Source: Stramenopiles sp. TOSAG23-3
Taxonomy: Eukaryota > Sar
Assembly: GCA_900128585.1 (NCBI GenBank)
Contig: LT642255.1
Span: 1-27,701, forward strand
Direction of reading: 5' to 3'
DNA: 27,701 nt
Shown: piece by piece, positions 9,018 through 17,364 of the stretch
How positions within the stretch are numbered: the stretch's first letter is position 1
How the letters are laid out: each line of letters starts with the position of its first letter
Notes under the pieces: model-generated
Databases searched by the model: none
What the model was told of the DNA's origin: nothing
What the model saw: only the letters and a program-made list of their open reading frames with translations
Made by a program: the position numbers and the translations under genes

Positions 9018-9329
9018 CGTGCAAGCGTTTCAACCCAGTCTTGCTCCCTTGTTCGTGCACTTCATTGCAGCCACCAACTCGACACTTTTCTATTGTTATT
9101 GTGCTGGAGGGTACCGCCAAAAGAATTCGGGGTTTCGTTGAAATATAGAAATGGGGTAGACGGCAACTATACTGATTGGTTGGTAGAGAATAATATTAAT
9201 TCACATCATCATTCATCAACAACAGTCGTGTTGTTTGTTGTCGCAACATAAATGTGATCAAAATAGCAGGTACACAGCATTAAATTTTTGGCAAATTTTG
9301 CTTTCTTCAATTATTCATAAATTATTAAT
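9018..9329. other. Spacer between NACHT-WD40 and coiled-coil genes
   Basis: About 310 bases holding the 5' flank of the NACHT-WD40 gene and the 3' flank of the coiled-coil gene, both minus strand. It contains a short closed upstream reading frame from 9065 and an imperfect inverted repeat of CAACAACA with TGTTGTTTGTTG near 9219-9241. The conserved gene-end element is absent. Confidence 0.6.
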
Positions 9330-10610
9330 CTAAACACCTTTCTTCTTCTTCTGTTCCCCAGTTAGTTTGTCACTAATCCATAAAAGGATTGAGCTGAAAT
9401 CCTCAAGTTTGGCGTTCGTCTTTTTCTCAGAATTTTTGAAAGCTGATACAGTTATGTCTGCAATGTTTTGGATTCTAGAAATTGAGTTCTCAACCGCGTC
9501 AACGAGCACAGCTTGCTGTTTCTTCATAACTTCAACTTGGTTTTGAAGCTCGGCGACTGTGTTGTCCTTCGTGCCGCACTCGCACGTACATTTTCCACGG
9601 CCAGCTTGGCTCGTTTCGTCTAGTGCTGCATGCTCGCCTTTACTATCTCTCAAAATAAACATACGGTCCAAGTGCTGAGAAATTTGCGTATTCATTCGAG
9701 ACCCTGAATCTAAGTGTTTCCTGGCTTTCAAAGCAATCAGCCGTTCCCGCATACCAGCTGAGTTAAGCTCCATTAGCGCGACTGCATCTCTGTTGTTTTG
9801 TACATCATCGACTAATCCACATATATCACGAGCGAGTGAACGGTGTGTTAGCTCGGTTTCTTTCTGTAGCTTCTGGTAACCCCCTTTTCGCTCTTCTTCT
9901 TTGCTTTCGAGGTCAGAGAGCCGCTCTGTTAACCGCGTAATGTCACTAGCAATCCCTGTTAAGTATAGACTAACCTGTGTTGTGGTGATCTTTTCTAGCT
10001 CTTCTAGTTGTGTTCTTCCCCGGCTGTTGAATCGTTCAGTCAACACCCTTACTTCTTCTAAGGCGTGCCTTGATTGCGCGTCTATTTTAATGATGGAACC
10101 ATGCACGTCACCTCCCCTTTCTTCTGTCGAAATTATCTTTGCCCTGAGCTTGTCATAGTTTGTTGATATTCGTTCGTCTAGTGTTGTCTCCAAATCAACA
10201 ATTCGCTTGTCCATCTTTCTTGTATTGGTGTCAATTGATCGTCTCAAGGAATCTTCCAGATTACGCAAGTCGCTCTTCATCTGCGGCACAGTATTGGACA
10301 GGTTCAGATCACCTAAACGTAACAGTTCACCGTCCAACTTATCAAGCCGAGAACTGAGGAATAAAAGATTGTTCTTGTTCTCCCGAACATCAAAGCTGTC
10401 TGTTGCTGCAATTTCGGATGTTGCATAAAGGGATGCAATGGTTTTATCCAGACGCTTGCTAAGAATCTGGAACGGTGGACGCAAAGTTGCAGGTGTTACC
10501 TTTGTCAAACTTTTTCTCAGCTGTTTAGGGACATCTTTGGTTGGGAGACAAATTTGCTTAAGCAGTTCATCCAACGTAATGGACGCCCCTGGGTCATTGT
10601 TTCCCTCCAT
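9330..10610 (-). CDS. Coiled-coil protein of unknown function
   Basis: A soluble protein of 426 residues that I do not recognise. After about 45 residues with a proline-containing start it is nearly all alpha-helical heptad sequence, for example RLDKLDGELLRLGDL, DTNTRKMDKRIVDLE and DITRLTERLSDLESKEEE. A short cysteine cluster, C341-T-C343-E-C345-G, interrupts the helices and could bind a metal. The C-terminus is basic (KKKKG). No membrane segment or signal peptide is seen. The first ATG is at 10610 with G at -3 and +4; the frame stays open 15 bases further upstream but without an ATG. It sits between the NACHT-WD40 gene and the BBS10-like gene on the same strand, so a role in the flagellar apparatus is possible, though this is only neighbourhood inference. 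Base use is AT-rich like its neighbour. Confidence 0.82.
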   Translation of the reverse strand: MEGNNDPGASITLDELLKQICLPTKDVPKQLRKSLTKVTPATLRPPFQILSKRLDKTIASLYATSEIAATDSFDVRENKNNLLFLSSRLDKLDGELLRLGDLNLSNTVPQMKSDLRNLEDSLRRSIDTNTRKMDKRIVDLETTLDERISTNYDKLRAKIISTEERGGDVHGSIIKIDAQSRHALEEVRVLTERFNSRGRTQLEELEKITTTQVSLYLTGIASDITRLTERLSDLESKEEERKGGYQKLQKETELTHRSLARDICGLVDDVQNNRDAVALMELNSAGMRERLIALKARKHLDSGSRMNTQISQHLDRMFILRDSKGEHAALDETSQAGRGKCTCECGTKDNTVAELQNQVEVMKKQQAVLVDAVENSISRIQNIADITVSAFKNSEKKTNAKLEDFSSILLWISDKLTGEQKKKKGV

Positions 10611-11139
10611 TGCTTCGATGAACAATGCAAATTAAATTTGTGTTGTTCGGAAAACAAAATGGATTTAATAGCGCGTGAATATTCCAGCTTAATAGTTGTT
10701 TATCTAGAAAAGATTAAGCTTGATGTAGATTTGATGAAATGCTCCGTCTCTTTGTTTGCCTGTGGATGAATTAAACAACAAAAACCAAAACATTTCGTTT
10801 GGTTTTTTCAGTTTTAAATATAAAAACACTTAGCCGTTATATTATAAATAATAATAATATTTTTTTATATAAGTGTCGTCTAAGAGGAGAAGAAGAAGAA
10901 GAAATATTAATAATGTAATAAGAAGATAGAAGAAGAAGAGAAGAATATTTTATAACAATTCATAATGACATCTAAAGTATGTGATGAGAATTTCAAAAAT
11001 GCATTAATATATATTAAAATATAAGTTATTTTATATGAGAGAAGAAGAAGAGCAGCAATATAATGAAAGAGAATTTAAAATATATAAAGATACATTTCGT
11101 ATCATTTTTTATAAGTATAATATTCTGTAGTGTAAAATG
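10611..11139. other. AT-rich spacer with GAA-rich tracts
   Basis: About 530 bases with no reading frame worth reporting. It includes A/T runs near 10800-10870, GAAGAAGAAGAA at about 10889-10902, a second GA-rich stretch near 10920-10946 and GAGAAGAAGAAGAG near 11038-11051. It contains the 3' flank of the BBS10-like gene and the promoter side of the coiled-coil gene. No tRNA-like or conserved gene-end sequence was seen. Confidence 0.65.
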
Positions 11140-12999
11140 TTATTGTTCTTTTTTTTTGCTTCGAATTGCCACCACGTCGTCTATTCTTAGCAGTTGATGC
11201 CAGCATACCAAGAGTTGAACGAGAACATTTTGCTTCGTTCCAAGGCTATCAAAAATGCTTCGTTCTTTCTCTCGCCATTCTTCTTTTTCCTCATCGTAAA
11301 CGGTTTCCAATACGTTTTCATCTTCGTCAAAATGGTGCGCTTTCAACAGTATATGTACAATTTGTCCCATAGACCTGCTCAGTGCAATAAATGCGTTCGC
11401 AAGATCCGAGGGCTGGGAGCGGCACCGCTTTAGAACAGAATTATAGCGTTCAAACGAGCTTTCCGGGTCTGCCTTGAGACTTGGAAATGTGGTAGATAAT
11501 GACCCCCCTTTCCCAATCCATTCCGAAACACCCTTGCACCAGCTTTGCAGCCGACGTTCAAAGTATCCTCTTCCGCACACAATTTGAGGGAATCCTACCA
11601 AACCTTTTTCATTTGTGCACACGGAACGGTACAGCATCTTAAAAACTCGTTTTAATGCCTTGTGGTATTGTACGCACAACCCCGATGTCGGGGCTCGAAG
11701 TAAGAGCTGGGGGCACGTGACAGGGTACGAGGCACTCGCCCAGCGTTGTTGAGAAATAAAAAATGGCTGGCCAAGACCGTCCATCAATACATAAGACTTT
11801 CCGCCGTATACGATCTGCCTGGCGCTCTTTGCGCCCCCAATGTCGGCGTTGTGGAAAGTCTCCAAGGTGCAAGAGTTGGACGGGTAAATATTTCCACGGC
11901 GACACAGGTACAGTGCTTCCTCTTTGTCAAGGTACTCCACAATCAAGATCTTCTGTTTGCCCCATGCATTAACTAATTCCTCCGGAACTTTTTCTGTACA
12001 TATTACTAAATTCACGCCTCTGCCCGCAAGAATGTTTGCTACAGAACGGGCCCTCTGTAGTGGAAGTTCTTTCCAGCCTTCCAATTCGCCCATGTTGCTG
12101 ATTACAGAGGTGGTCATTTTCGCCCCAGACAAGCTAACATTTATATCTAGTGGGCCCGTAATGACGATAAACCGCACTTCTCCCAATGCCTCGCCCGAAA
12201 CCAAATTGTTGCTGTTATGGGACATTAAGAATGCTCTTGGCAAAAGTACGCTGCCAGAAACGATCGTTGATTTGTTCAATGGCGCCCTTTCGGCGCACAA
12301 GACTGGGAAACATTGTAAAATTTGCTCAAACGCTTTGTGCAGCACTTCGAAGCATGAAAGGTGGCCATGTTCCGCGGCAATAGAGGCGCACGTAACCGAG
12401 ATCCATTTCATGCAGACGTTTGAAAGCACACTGCTAGCATTTTCCCCAAAAGAGCAGCCCAAAGAAGACCGCGCTAATGTGAAAAACACACCGCCCACAC
12501 TTTGCCAAAACTCGCCAAAGTTTCTGAAAGAACTTTGCGGAGGAAACGTTGCCTTCCACTGCTTCAGCATTGGTAGAATGACAGCGGGGTACCAGGTATC
12601 TTTTATGTCCGCGACGGCAACGGATAGTTGCGTCAATCGTGCCCGTGCTACTACCTTGTTATACAGTGGCATGAGTGTCGTGCAATACGTAGAGTTCAGG
12701 TGCGCTGAGTTTCTCAAAACATTGGCGAGCAACAAGACAAAAGCACTACATCCGTCCCCACCAACGTCGTCTACGGTCCGGACGTTTTCCAAAACGTATG
12801 CCCCAATGGGATGGTTTACGACAACTGCCTGTAAAACTGTATAACCGCAGTTCGTAACTAAAACACTGTTGCCCTCAGTTACAATCATTTGATCCCTGCA
12901 ACTACCCCCCCCGAAAGTTGGCGCTACCAAAGAAGCTAACGACTGGGCAACATGAACAGAAACGTCAAAAGGTAGGACTGTGTTTTCGCGCAAAGCCAT
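11140..12999 (-). CDS. BBS10: BBS10-like group II chaperonin homologue
   Basis: A divergent member of the CCT/TRiC chaperonin superfamily, closest in its readable motifs to BBS10. In animals BBS10 works with BBS6 and BBS12 and CCT to assemble the BBSome, which carries cargo in cilia. The equatorial-domain signature runs from about 16 to 95: VAQSLASLV, then VLVTNCGYTVLQAVVVNHPIGAYVLE (the HP-x-A/G block, H63-P64), then GGDGCSAFVLLL in place of CCT's GDGTTS (GDG at 81-83). The apical part includes RFIVITGPLDI and ILAGRGVNLVICTEKV. The length of 619 residues exceeds CCT subunits (about 550) and is nearer BBS10 (about 720). ATG 12999 puts 16 residues before VAQ, as expected. The frame remains open upstream to about 13095 without ATG. 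BBS6 or BBS12 is the main alternative. It implies a ciliated life stage. Confidence 0.78.
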   Translation of the reverse strand: MALRENTVLPFDVSVHVAQSLASLVAPTFGGGSCRDQMIVTEGNSVLVTNCGYTVLQAVVVNHPIGAYVLENVRTVDDVGGDGCSAFVLLLANVLRNSAHLNSTYCTTLMPLYNKVVARARLTQLSVAVADIKDTWYPAVILPMLKQWKATFPPQSSFRNFGEFWQSVGGVFFTLARSSLGCSFGENASSVLSNVCMKWISVTCASIAAEHGHLSCFEVLHKAFEQILQCFPVLCAERAPLNKSTIVSGSVLLPRAFLMSHNSNNLVSGEALGEVRFIVITGPLDINVSLSGAKMTTSVISNMGELEGWKELPLQRARSVANILAGRGVNLVICTEKVPEELVNAWGKQKILIVEYLDKEEALYLCRRGNIYPSNSCTLETFHNADIGGAKSARQIVYGGKSYVLMDGLGQPFFISQQRWASASYPVTCPQLLLRAPTSGLCVQYHKALKRVFKMLYRSVCTNEKGLVGFPQIVCGRGYFERRLQSWCKGVSEWIGKGGSLSTTFPSLKADPESSFERYNSVLKRCRSQPSDLANAFIALSRSMGQIVHILLKAHHFDEDENVLETVYDEEKEEWREKERSIFDSLGTKQNVLVQLLVCWHQLLRIDDVVAIRSKKKEQ

Positions 13000-14025
13000 T
13001 TCGGACGGCTGTTCTATTCTACTGCCTCGGGTCCAAAGTATTCTTTCAAACCATTGTTCTAATACATTAAGCTGCCTATACAATCCTTTACTCCTTCATT
13101 TCTATCTATCCAAAAAGAAGAATCAAGACGGAGAAACAATCATTTCTTTTTCTAAATAGTAAAAGGATACGGATTAAACCTTTTTTCTGTCGTCGTCAGA
13201 ATGAAGAATAATTATTCTTTCACAATCATCCTCCACCACCACACAACATGACCAAAACTATTATTATTATTATTAGTCTTCTACCCCAACAACAACAAAC
13301 AACAAACAAGAACACAAAAAGGAAAAAAAAAGAAGAAGAAAAAAGAAAGAAAACAGAAAACCAATTTAAACCCTATTTATAACTATATTCAACTTTTTAA
13401 ATTTAACGTACGTCTCCTTCGCCCTACACCTACGAGGACTACACCTTCTGCTGTGTTATTTGTTTCTGTTTTGCTCTACACTGATGCTGTGGCTATGTTA
13501 TACCAAGGGTATTTCACAATGCTATGATGAGAAAAGGATGGAAGAAGAAAAAAGAAAAAAAAAAAGACATTATTTTTTGAATCTTTTTACAAAATGCGGA
13601 GAATACGAAACTATTTTATATTTTATTTAAATAAATACAAATCTGAAGTATAATAATGTAACGTATTACCTATTTGATACATTTAATATTTGTATTCCAA
13701 TTTGTTATTGTATAAAATAAGAAGTAGTTGAATATTATTTTATCCTATTATTTTCTGATTGATTACTGTACTTGTTATTAGGCTTGTAGGAAGATCAATC
13801 CCAATAATGATTTAATAATCTATTATTATTTTGAATCAACTTCAACTGTGTTAATAAACAGAGAGTGAGTTGAATGATGAATGAAAGTTTACGTCTTGGA
13901 AGGTGTGTGTACGGCTAATGGTTTGTTCAAACCATTTTATACAGAAGGCGCAACATTGTCCTTTCATTTTATCAACCATTTCAAACCATTTGTGAGTGTT
14001 CTTTTTTGCTACTCTGCCAACCGCA
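13000..14025. promoter_or_regulatory. Divergent intergenic region, BBS10-like and URC1-like genes
   Basis: A kilobase between two outward-facing start codons, so it must hold both promoters. Next to the BBS10-like gene, several tiny upstream frames are visible on the minus strand, for example ATG-TAT-TAG and ATG-GTT-TGA. The middle holds (ATT)n at about 13260-13276, CAA-rich units at 13288-13312, A-rich purine tracts at about 13318-13360 and 13540-13566, and a long AT stretch. TTCAAACCATT occurs at 13045-13055, 13926-13936 and 13980-13990. No gene or RNA was recognised. Confidence 0.6.
13917..13936. promoter_or_regulatory. Palindrome and half-sites upstream of the URC1-like gene
   Basis: AATGGTTTG and CAAACCATT are exact reverse complements separated only by TT, a 20-base palindrome about 90 bases before the start codon. 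A further CAAACCATT follows at 13982-13990 and a CAACCATT at 13973-13980. Such spacing is what a dimeric transcription factor site plus extra half-sites would look like. It could also be a leader hairpin if transcription starts upstream of it. Confidence 0.5.
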
Positions 14026-15312
14026 ATGACTGAAAACCAACCGAATAAAAAGCGCTTGAAGTTGAGCACGCCCTCCTATGTCGCGCTCACCACGCACCCT
14101 ACCAAACAGAGCAACGAAGTAAAGGTTGTTTGGGGTGCAAAGACGCCGGCAGAGAGAAAGCCTGTCATTGGGCAGCAGCAGTTAAAGGTGCCCCGAAATG
14201 CGATCGGGGCGCACGGCGGATCGTACATGGTGTACCGGGCAATGGCCGTGGCAAACGGCAGCTTAGACCCGACATACAAACCAGACTTGCACAATACCCA
14301 GCCAGCGTTTACGATCCCACCAAACCCGAACTGGTACGGAACCGATCCCTACAAAAGTATTGTAACCATCGATCCGTGGGGGCACATCATTAAGGAAGCG
14401 TTTGCCGATTCGCTTGAGAAGGGAATTGATGTCAGACCAACGATTGCTGTTACTAAAGCCCATATTGACATTCCTGAAATCATGGCAATGGTAAAGGAAG
14501 GAGACCTGAAGCCGGACGGCAAGATTCTCAGTGCAAATGGCCAGATTTCCACGGGAAAGGCGGCCCTGGACCCAGTATGGTATCTTCCTGGACTTGCAAG
14601 ACGGTTCGGGTGCACCACAGCGGAGTTACGGCACCAGCTGTTCCAACACACCAACGGCATGTTTCCTGAATTGCTGACCCGAACGGATTTGGATATCTTT
14701 CTTCCACCTATTGGTGGGATGACTGCCTACATTTTTGGGGATTATGAAGCTATTGCAGACCCAAGCAAAAAAGTCGCAGTGCGAGTGCACGACGAGTGCA
14801 ACGGTTCGGATGTTTTTGGAAGCGACATTTGCACCTGCCGCCCCTACTTAGTGCATGGGATTGAAATGTGTATTAAGATGGCCCAAAGCGGCGGCGTGGG
14901 TATTATTGTGTACTTCCGGAAAGAAGGTCGAGCGCTTGGTGAGGTGACGAAATATCTGGTTTACAATGCTCGCAAGCGCCAAGAAGGCGGCGACAAGGCA
15001 GAAGAGTATTTCAACTGCACGTCAAACGTGGCCGGGGTGGAAGATGCCCGGTTTCAGTCCATGATGCCGGATGTGCTTTTGTGGCTCGGCGTGAAGAAAA
15101 TTGACCAATTAATGTCAATGAGCGATATGAAATACAACGCCATTGTTCGCTCGGGCATCGAAGTCGTGGAGCGCGTTCCGATTCCGCCGGAGCGTGTCCC
15201 TGCGGACGCACAAGTTGAAATTAGTGCGAAAGTCTTTCATGGTTACAACGGTGGCAGTGTGTACAATGTCACCGAAGATGATTTGAAGAAGGTTAAAGGT
15301 CGACAACACTAG
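14026..15312 (+). CDS. URC1: GTP cyclohydrolase II-family protein, URC1-like
   Basis: A 428-residue protein with an N-terminal domain typical of the long GTP cyclohydrolase II relatives (HGGSYMVYRAMAVANG, then PNWYGTDPYKSIVTIDPWGH) followed by a RibA-like catalytic domain. The zinc cysteines C258, C269 and C271 have exactly the 11 and 2 spacing of E. coli RibA (C54, C65, C67). The GRALGEVTKYLVY block matches RibA's GRNIGLLNK region, R342 (VEDARF) falls where the catalytic arginine lies, and the domain ends with IEVVERVPI. This two-domain form is that of URC1, which acts in the fungal-type uracil degradation route; RibA would serve riboflavin synthesis. No RibB domain is present. The first ATG follows GCA, with no targeting sequence, so it is probably cytosolic. 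A GTG codon lies in frame 30 bases upstream but is unlikely to be used. No URC4 or other pathway partner is in the window. Two gene-end elements lie 150-300 bases downstream. Confidence 0.87.
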   Translation: MTENQPNKKRLKLSTPSYVALTTHPTKQSNEVKVVWGAKTPAERKPVIGQQQLKVPRNAIGAHGGSYMVYRAMAVANGSLDPTYKPDLHNTQPAFTIPPNPNWYGTDPYKSIVTIDPWGHIIKEAFADSLEKGIDVRPTIAVTKAHIDIPEIMAMVKEGDLKPDGKILSANGQISTGKAALDPVWYLPGLARRFGCTTAELRHQLFQHTNGMFPELLTRTDLDIFLPPIGGMTAYIFGDYEAIADPSKKVAVRVHDECNGSDVFGSDICTCRPYLVHGIEMCIKMAQSGGVGIIVYFRKEGRALGEVTKYLVYNARKRQEGGDKAEEYFNCTSNVAGVEDARFQSMMPDVLLWLGVKKIDQLMSMSDMKYNAIVRSGIEVVERVPIPPERVPADAQVEISAKVFHGYNGGSVYNVTEDDLKKVKGRQH

Positions 15313-15464
15313 ACTTGTTGGCCGATTAATACATAATATTTCTTAACCAGAAAAAAAGTTAAAAAGTCTGTCTAACTCAGGATGATGTTGTTTTTATTTT
15401 TTTTGATGATTTTATATTTTTTGTACACTGCTATTGGTTGTTTTTCCAGAGAACAAATTAAAAA

Positions 15465-15486
15465 CAAGAAAATTGGCTGTTATTTA
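15465..15486 (+). repeat. Conserved 3' gene-end element, copy 2
   Basis: Core CAAGAAAATTGGCTGTTA followed by TTTA, about 150 bases past the stop of the URC1-like gene and in sense orientation to it. The tail diverges after TTTA (GAACAAATTT). An A-rich stretch (ATTAAAAA) precedes it. Confidence 0.85.
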
Positions 15487-15576
15487 GAACAAATTTAAAG
15501 CACAAAATAAAATGCTGGTTGCAAAAATGTACGATATGAAGAGAGAACTACACTTTGTTAAAACTTTATTTAAACA

Positions 15577-15610
15577 CAAGAAAATTGGCTGTTATTTAAG
15601 TAATTAAATT
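15577..15610 (+). repeat. Conserved 3' gene-end element, copy 3
   Basis: A second direct copy 112 bases after copy 2, with the full tail TTTAAGTAATTAAATT. It is preceded by TTTAAACA. Together the two copies fill much of the 390-base convergent junction between the URC1-like gene and the Myb-SAP gene. No copy here is in sense orientation to the Myb-SAP gene. The rest of the junction is AT-rich and shows no gene. Confidence 0.85.
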
Positions 15611-15702
15611 TAACTTTATTTAAAAACAAAACAACTTATATTTAATATTTAGGGTTAGGTAAACATATTTTAATACTGCTGGCGGCTACCTTTGTGAAAT
15701 CT

Positions 15703-16809
15703 CTAAACGCTTGTACCGCTGGCTACTTTGGGGAGGTTGGGCTTTCTCCCCGCGCTGCTTGGACCTGAGCCTGCTCCAGCATGATCCACCATTGCAAACG
15801 TGTGCATTCTGGCCCTGGTTTTGTTCATGCATTTCATCAGCACTGAAACTTTCTTCTCGTCCGAGTTCGAACCTTCGTAAAGTGCTGCTACAAGTTTAGA
15901 CTTTCTTCTCCCTTTCACTTTTATACCCAATACTTTGGCATACTTTAACAGGTTATTGACCGTCTCTGTGCACAAAAGTTCTTCTAAATCTACCTCAATA
16001 TCTTCGGTGGGCTTGTTTTCGTTCCCATACTGTGCAATAATACTTTCCACGGCCAGCTTTGTTGGCGTGCTTGCTTGTCGTTTTCTTTCCTGCTCCAGTG
16101 CAAGCTGCCGTTCCTGGTCCTTTAAAACTCTCAATTGCAGCCGATGCAATTGAGACGCTTTTTCTTTTTCTTTTGCTTTGGACGCGATGGCCAATTTTTG
16201 CTCTTTCATTCTCTTTTGAATATTGTCTAAGATTTGAAGATCTGTTCCCCATGGATCCTCCAGAGTCTCTGAAAGCCGTAAAAGCATTCTGTTGCGATAA
16301 ACTACGCCCTGGTCCATATACAGCCTGTGTCTTCGAAACGAATGGAAGGCGTTTTTAAGATCTAAATGAGACCGTCCCGGGAAGCAAAGCGCTAGCAACG
16401 GCCACGTGCCTCGCGGGGGGGGTCCGAACATGTCCCTGCTTTCTCCCACGTTTACACTTTCCACTGCAAGAAGCATTGTGTATGTTTCTTTGTCTGTCAT
16501 CGAGTCTTCTCGCCGGCCTGGTCGAAGGTGATCTAGATACCTTGTTCTGCAAGACTTGTGGTCTCTAACAATTGAACCAGTACTGTTATCGTTCAATTTC
16601 ATTGATATTCTAGACCATACACCTGGCATCTGGATCTCCCCAGTTTCAGGGTTAATAAACTCGTCAAGAACATACTGTTTCAATAACGCATCGTCATCTG
16701 CACTCCATGTCCTGCTTCGACGCTTCCGCTTTCGCTCCCGCCCCGTTCGAGACGGTGAAACAGCTGGAGAAACTTCACTCAAGAACGCCAACGTCTCCTC
16801 GGAATCCAT
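15703..16809 (-). CDS. Myb/SANT DNA-binding protein with C-terminal SAP-like motif
   Basis: A 368-residue nuclear protein. After an arginine/lysine-rich stretch (residues 21-33, probable nuclear localisation signal) comes a Myb/SANT repeat at about 34-98, with RTWSADDDALL, VWSRISMKL and the recognition-helix end CRTRYLDHLRP. A second, more divergent Myb-like repeat at about 104-164 has regularly placed hydrophobic and tryptophan positions (W136) and ends KNAFHSFRRHRL. Residues 190-246 are a charged helix rich in Lys, Glu and Gln, likely a coiled coil. Residues 283-313 (LLKYAKVLGIKVKGRRKSKLVAAL) fit the SAP helix-turn-helix consensus, found in proteins bound to AT-rich or matrix DNA. Ser/Gly/Pro-rich tail. 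It is probably a transcription or chromatin factor; targets are unknown. The start has a weak -3 T but G at +4. Confidence 0.83.
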   Translation of the reverse strand: MDSEETLAFLSEVSPAVSPSRTGRERKRKRRSRTWSADDDALLKQYVLDEFINPETGEIQMPGVWSRISMKLNDNSTGSIVRDHKSCRTRYLDHLRPGRREDSMTDKETYTMLLAVESVNVGESRDMFGPPPRGTWPLLALCFPGRSHLDLKNAFHSFRRHRLYMDQGVVYRNRMLLRLSETLEDPWGTDLQILDNIQKRMKEQKLAIASKAKEKEKASQLHRLQLRVLKDQERQLALEQERKRQASTPTKLAVESIIAQYGNENKPTEDIEVDLEELLCTETVNNLLKYAKVLGIKVKGRRKSKLVAALYEGSNSDEKKVSVLMKCMNKTRARMHTFAMVDHAGAGSGPSSAGRKPNLPKVASGTSV

Positions 16810-17364
16810 AAACCACCAATTTTTGTCGATTTAAGTGTTGCGCCTTACTTTGTATCGAGCATTTGAGAATTTTCGGTGGCTTTGCGGGGGTGGAAAATGT
16901 CGTCTGTGCAAATGAGTAATAATAATTAAAACGATTTGCTTATAGACTTAAGTTCAATTTATTGCCGCCGCCGCGTCCGCGTCTCGTGTATATTGATGAT
17001 GATGATGAAGTTGATGATGATGGCCTATCTATTATTATATTAAATACCATATTCATTATTATTATAATAATTTAAATTATATATAAATATATTAATGAAG
17101 AAATAAAACTGCAACAATGTATTATAACGTAATAGTCGTCCTTTTAGTTTTTTTTTAAATTATTATTAATTACTTCTGCTAGCTGGCTCCTCTATATGGT
17201 ATAATGATATACCAGGTACTATGGGTATGGGGGGTTAGAATGGTGAGGTTCATGGAGACAGTAATACGGCACCCTAGTCGTCTACATTAATTGGAGATTA
17301 ATAATATAATATCGCATTGAATACAGAATGAGGAGCCTGCTACTGTGCCTGCTATGTAAACCCT
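16810..17364. other. Spacer between Myb-SAP and copper amine oxidase genes
   Basis: 555 bases carrying the Myb-SAP promoter side and the 3' flank of the oxidase gene. Near the Myb gene it is GC-richer (GCCGCCGCCGCGTCCGCG around 16963-16981), then comes a (GAT)n run, a long AT-rich section, and at 17198-17213 a palindrome GGTATA-ATGA-TATACC. No gene, tRNA or conserved gene-end element was found. Confidence 0.6.
16994..17022. repeat. (GAT)n microsatellite
   Basis: Two blocks of GAT units, four or so on each side of GAAGTT. It is one of several triplet tracts confined to spacers. Confidence 0.85.

Noticed and set aside
11924-12844. 306-codon open frame on the plus strand
   Set aside because: It is antisense to the BBS10-like gene, shows no recognisable protein features, and the opposite strand has a clear chaperonin signature.
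14026-15312. Riboflavin-pathway RibA or RibBA assignment
   Set aside because: There is no RibB domain, and the extra N-terminal domain of about 200 residues matches the URC1-type two-domain layout instead.
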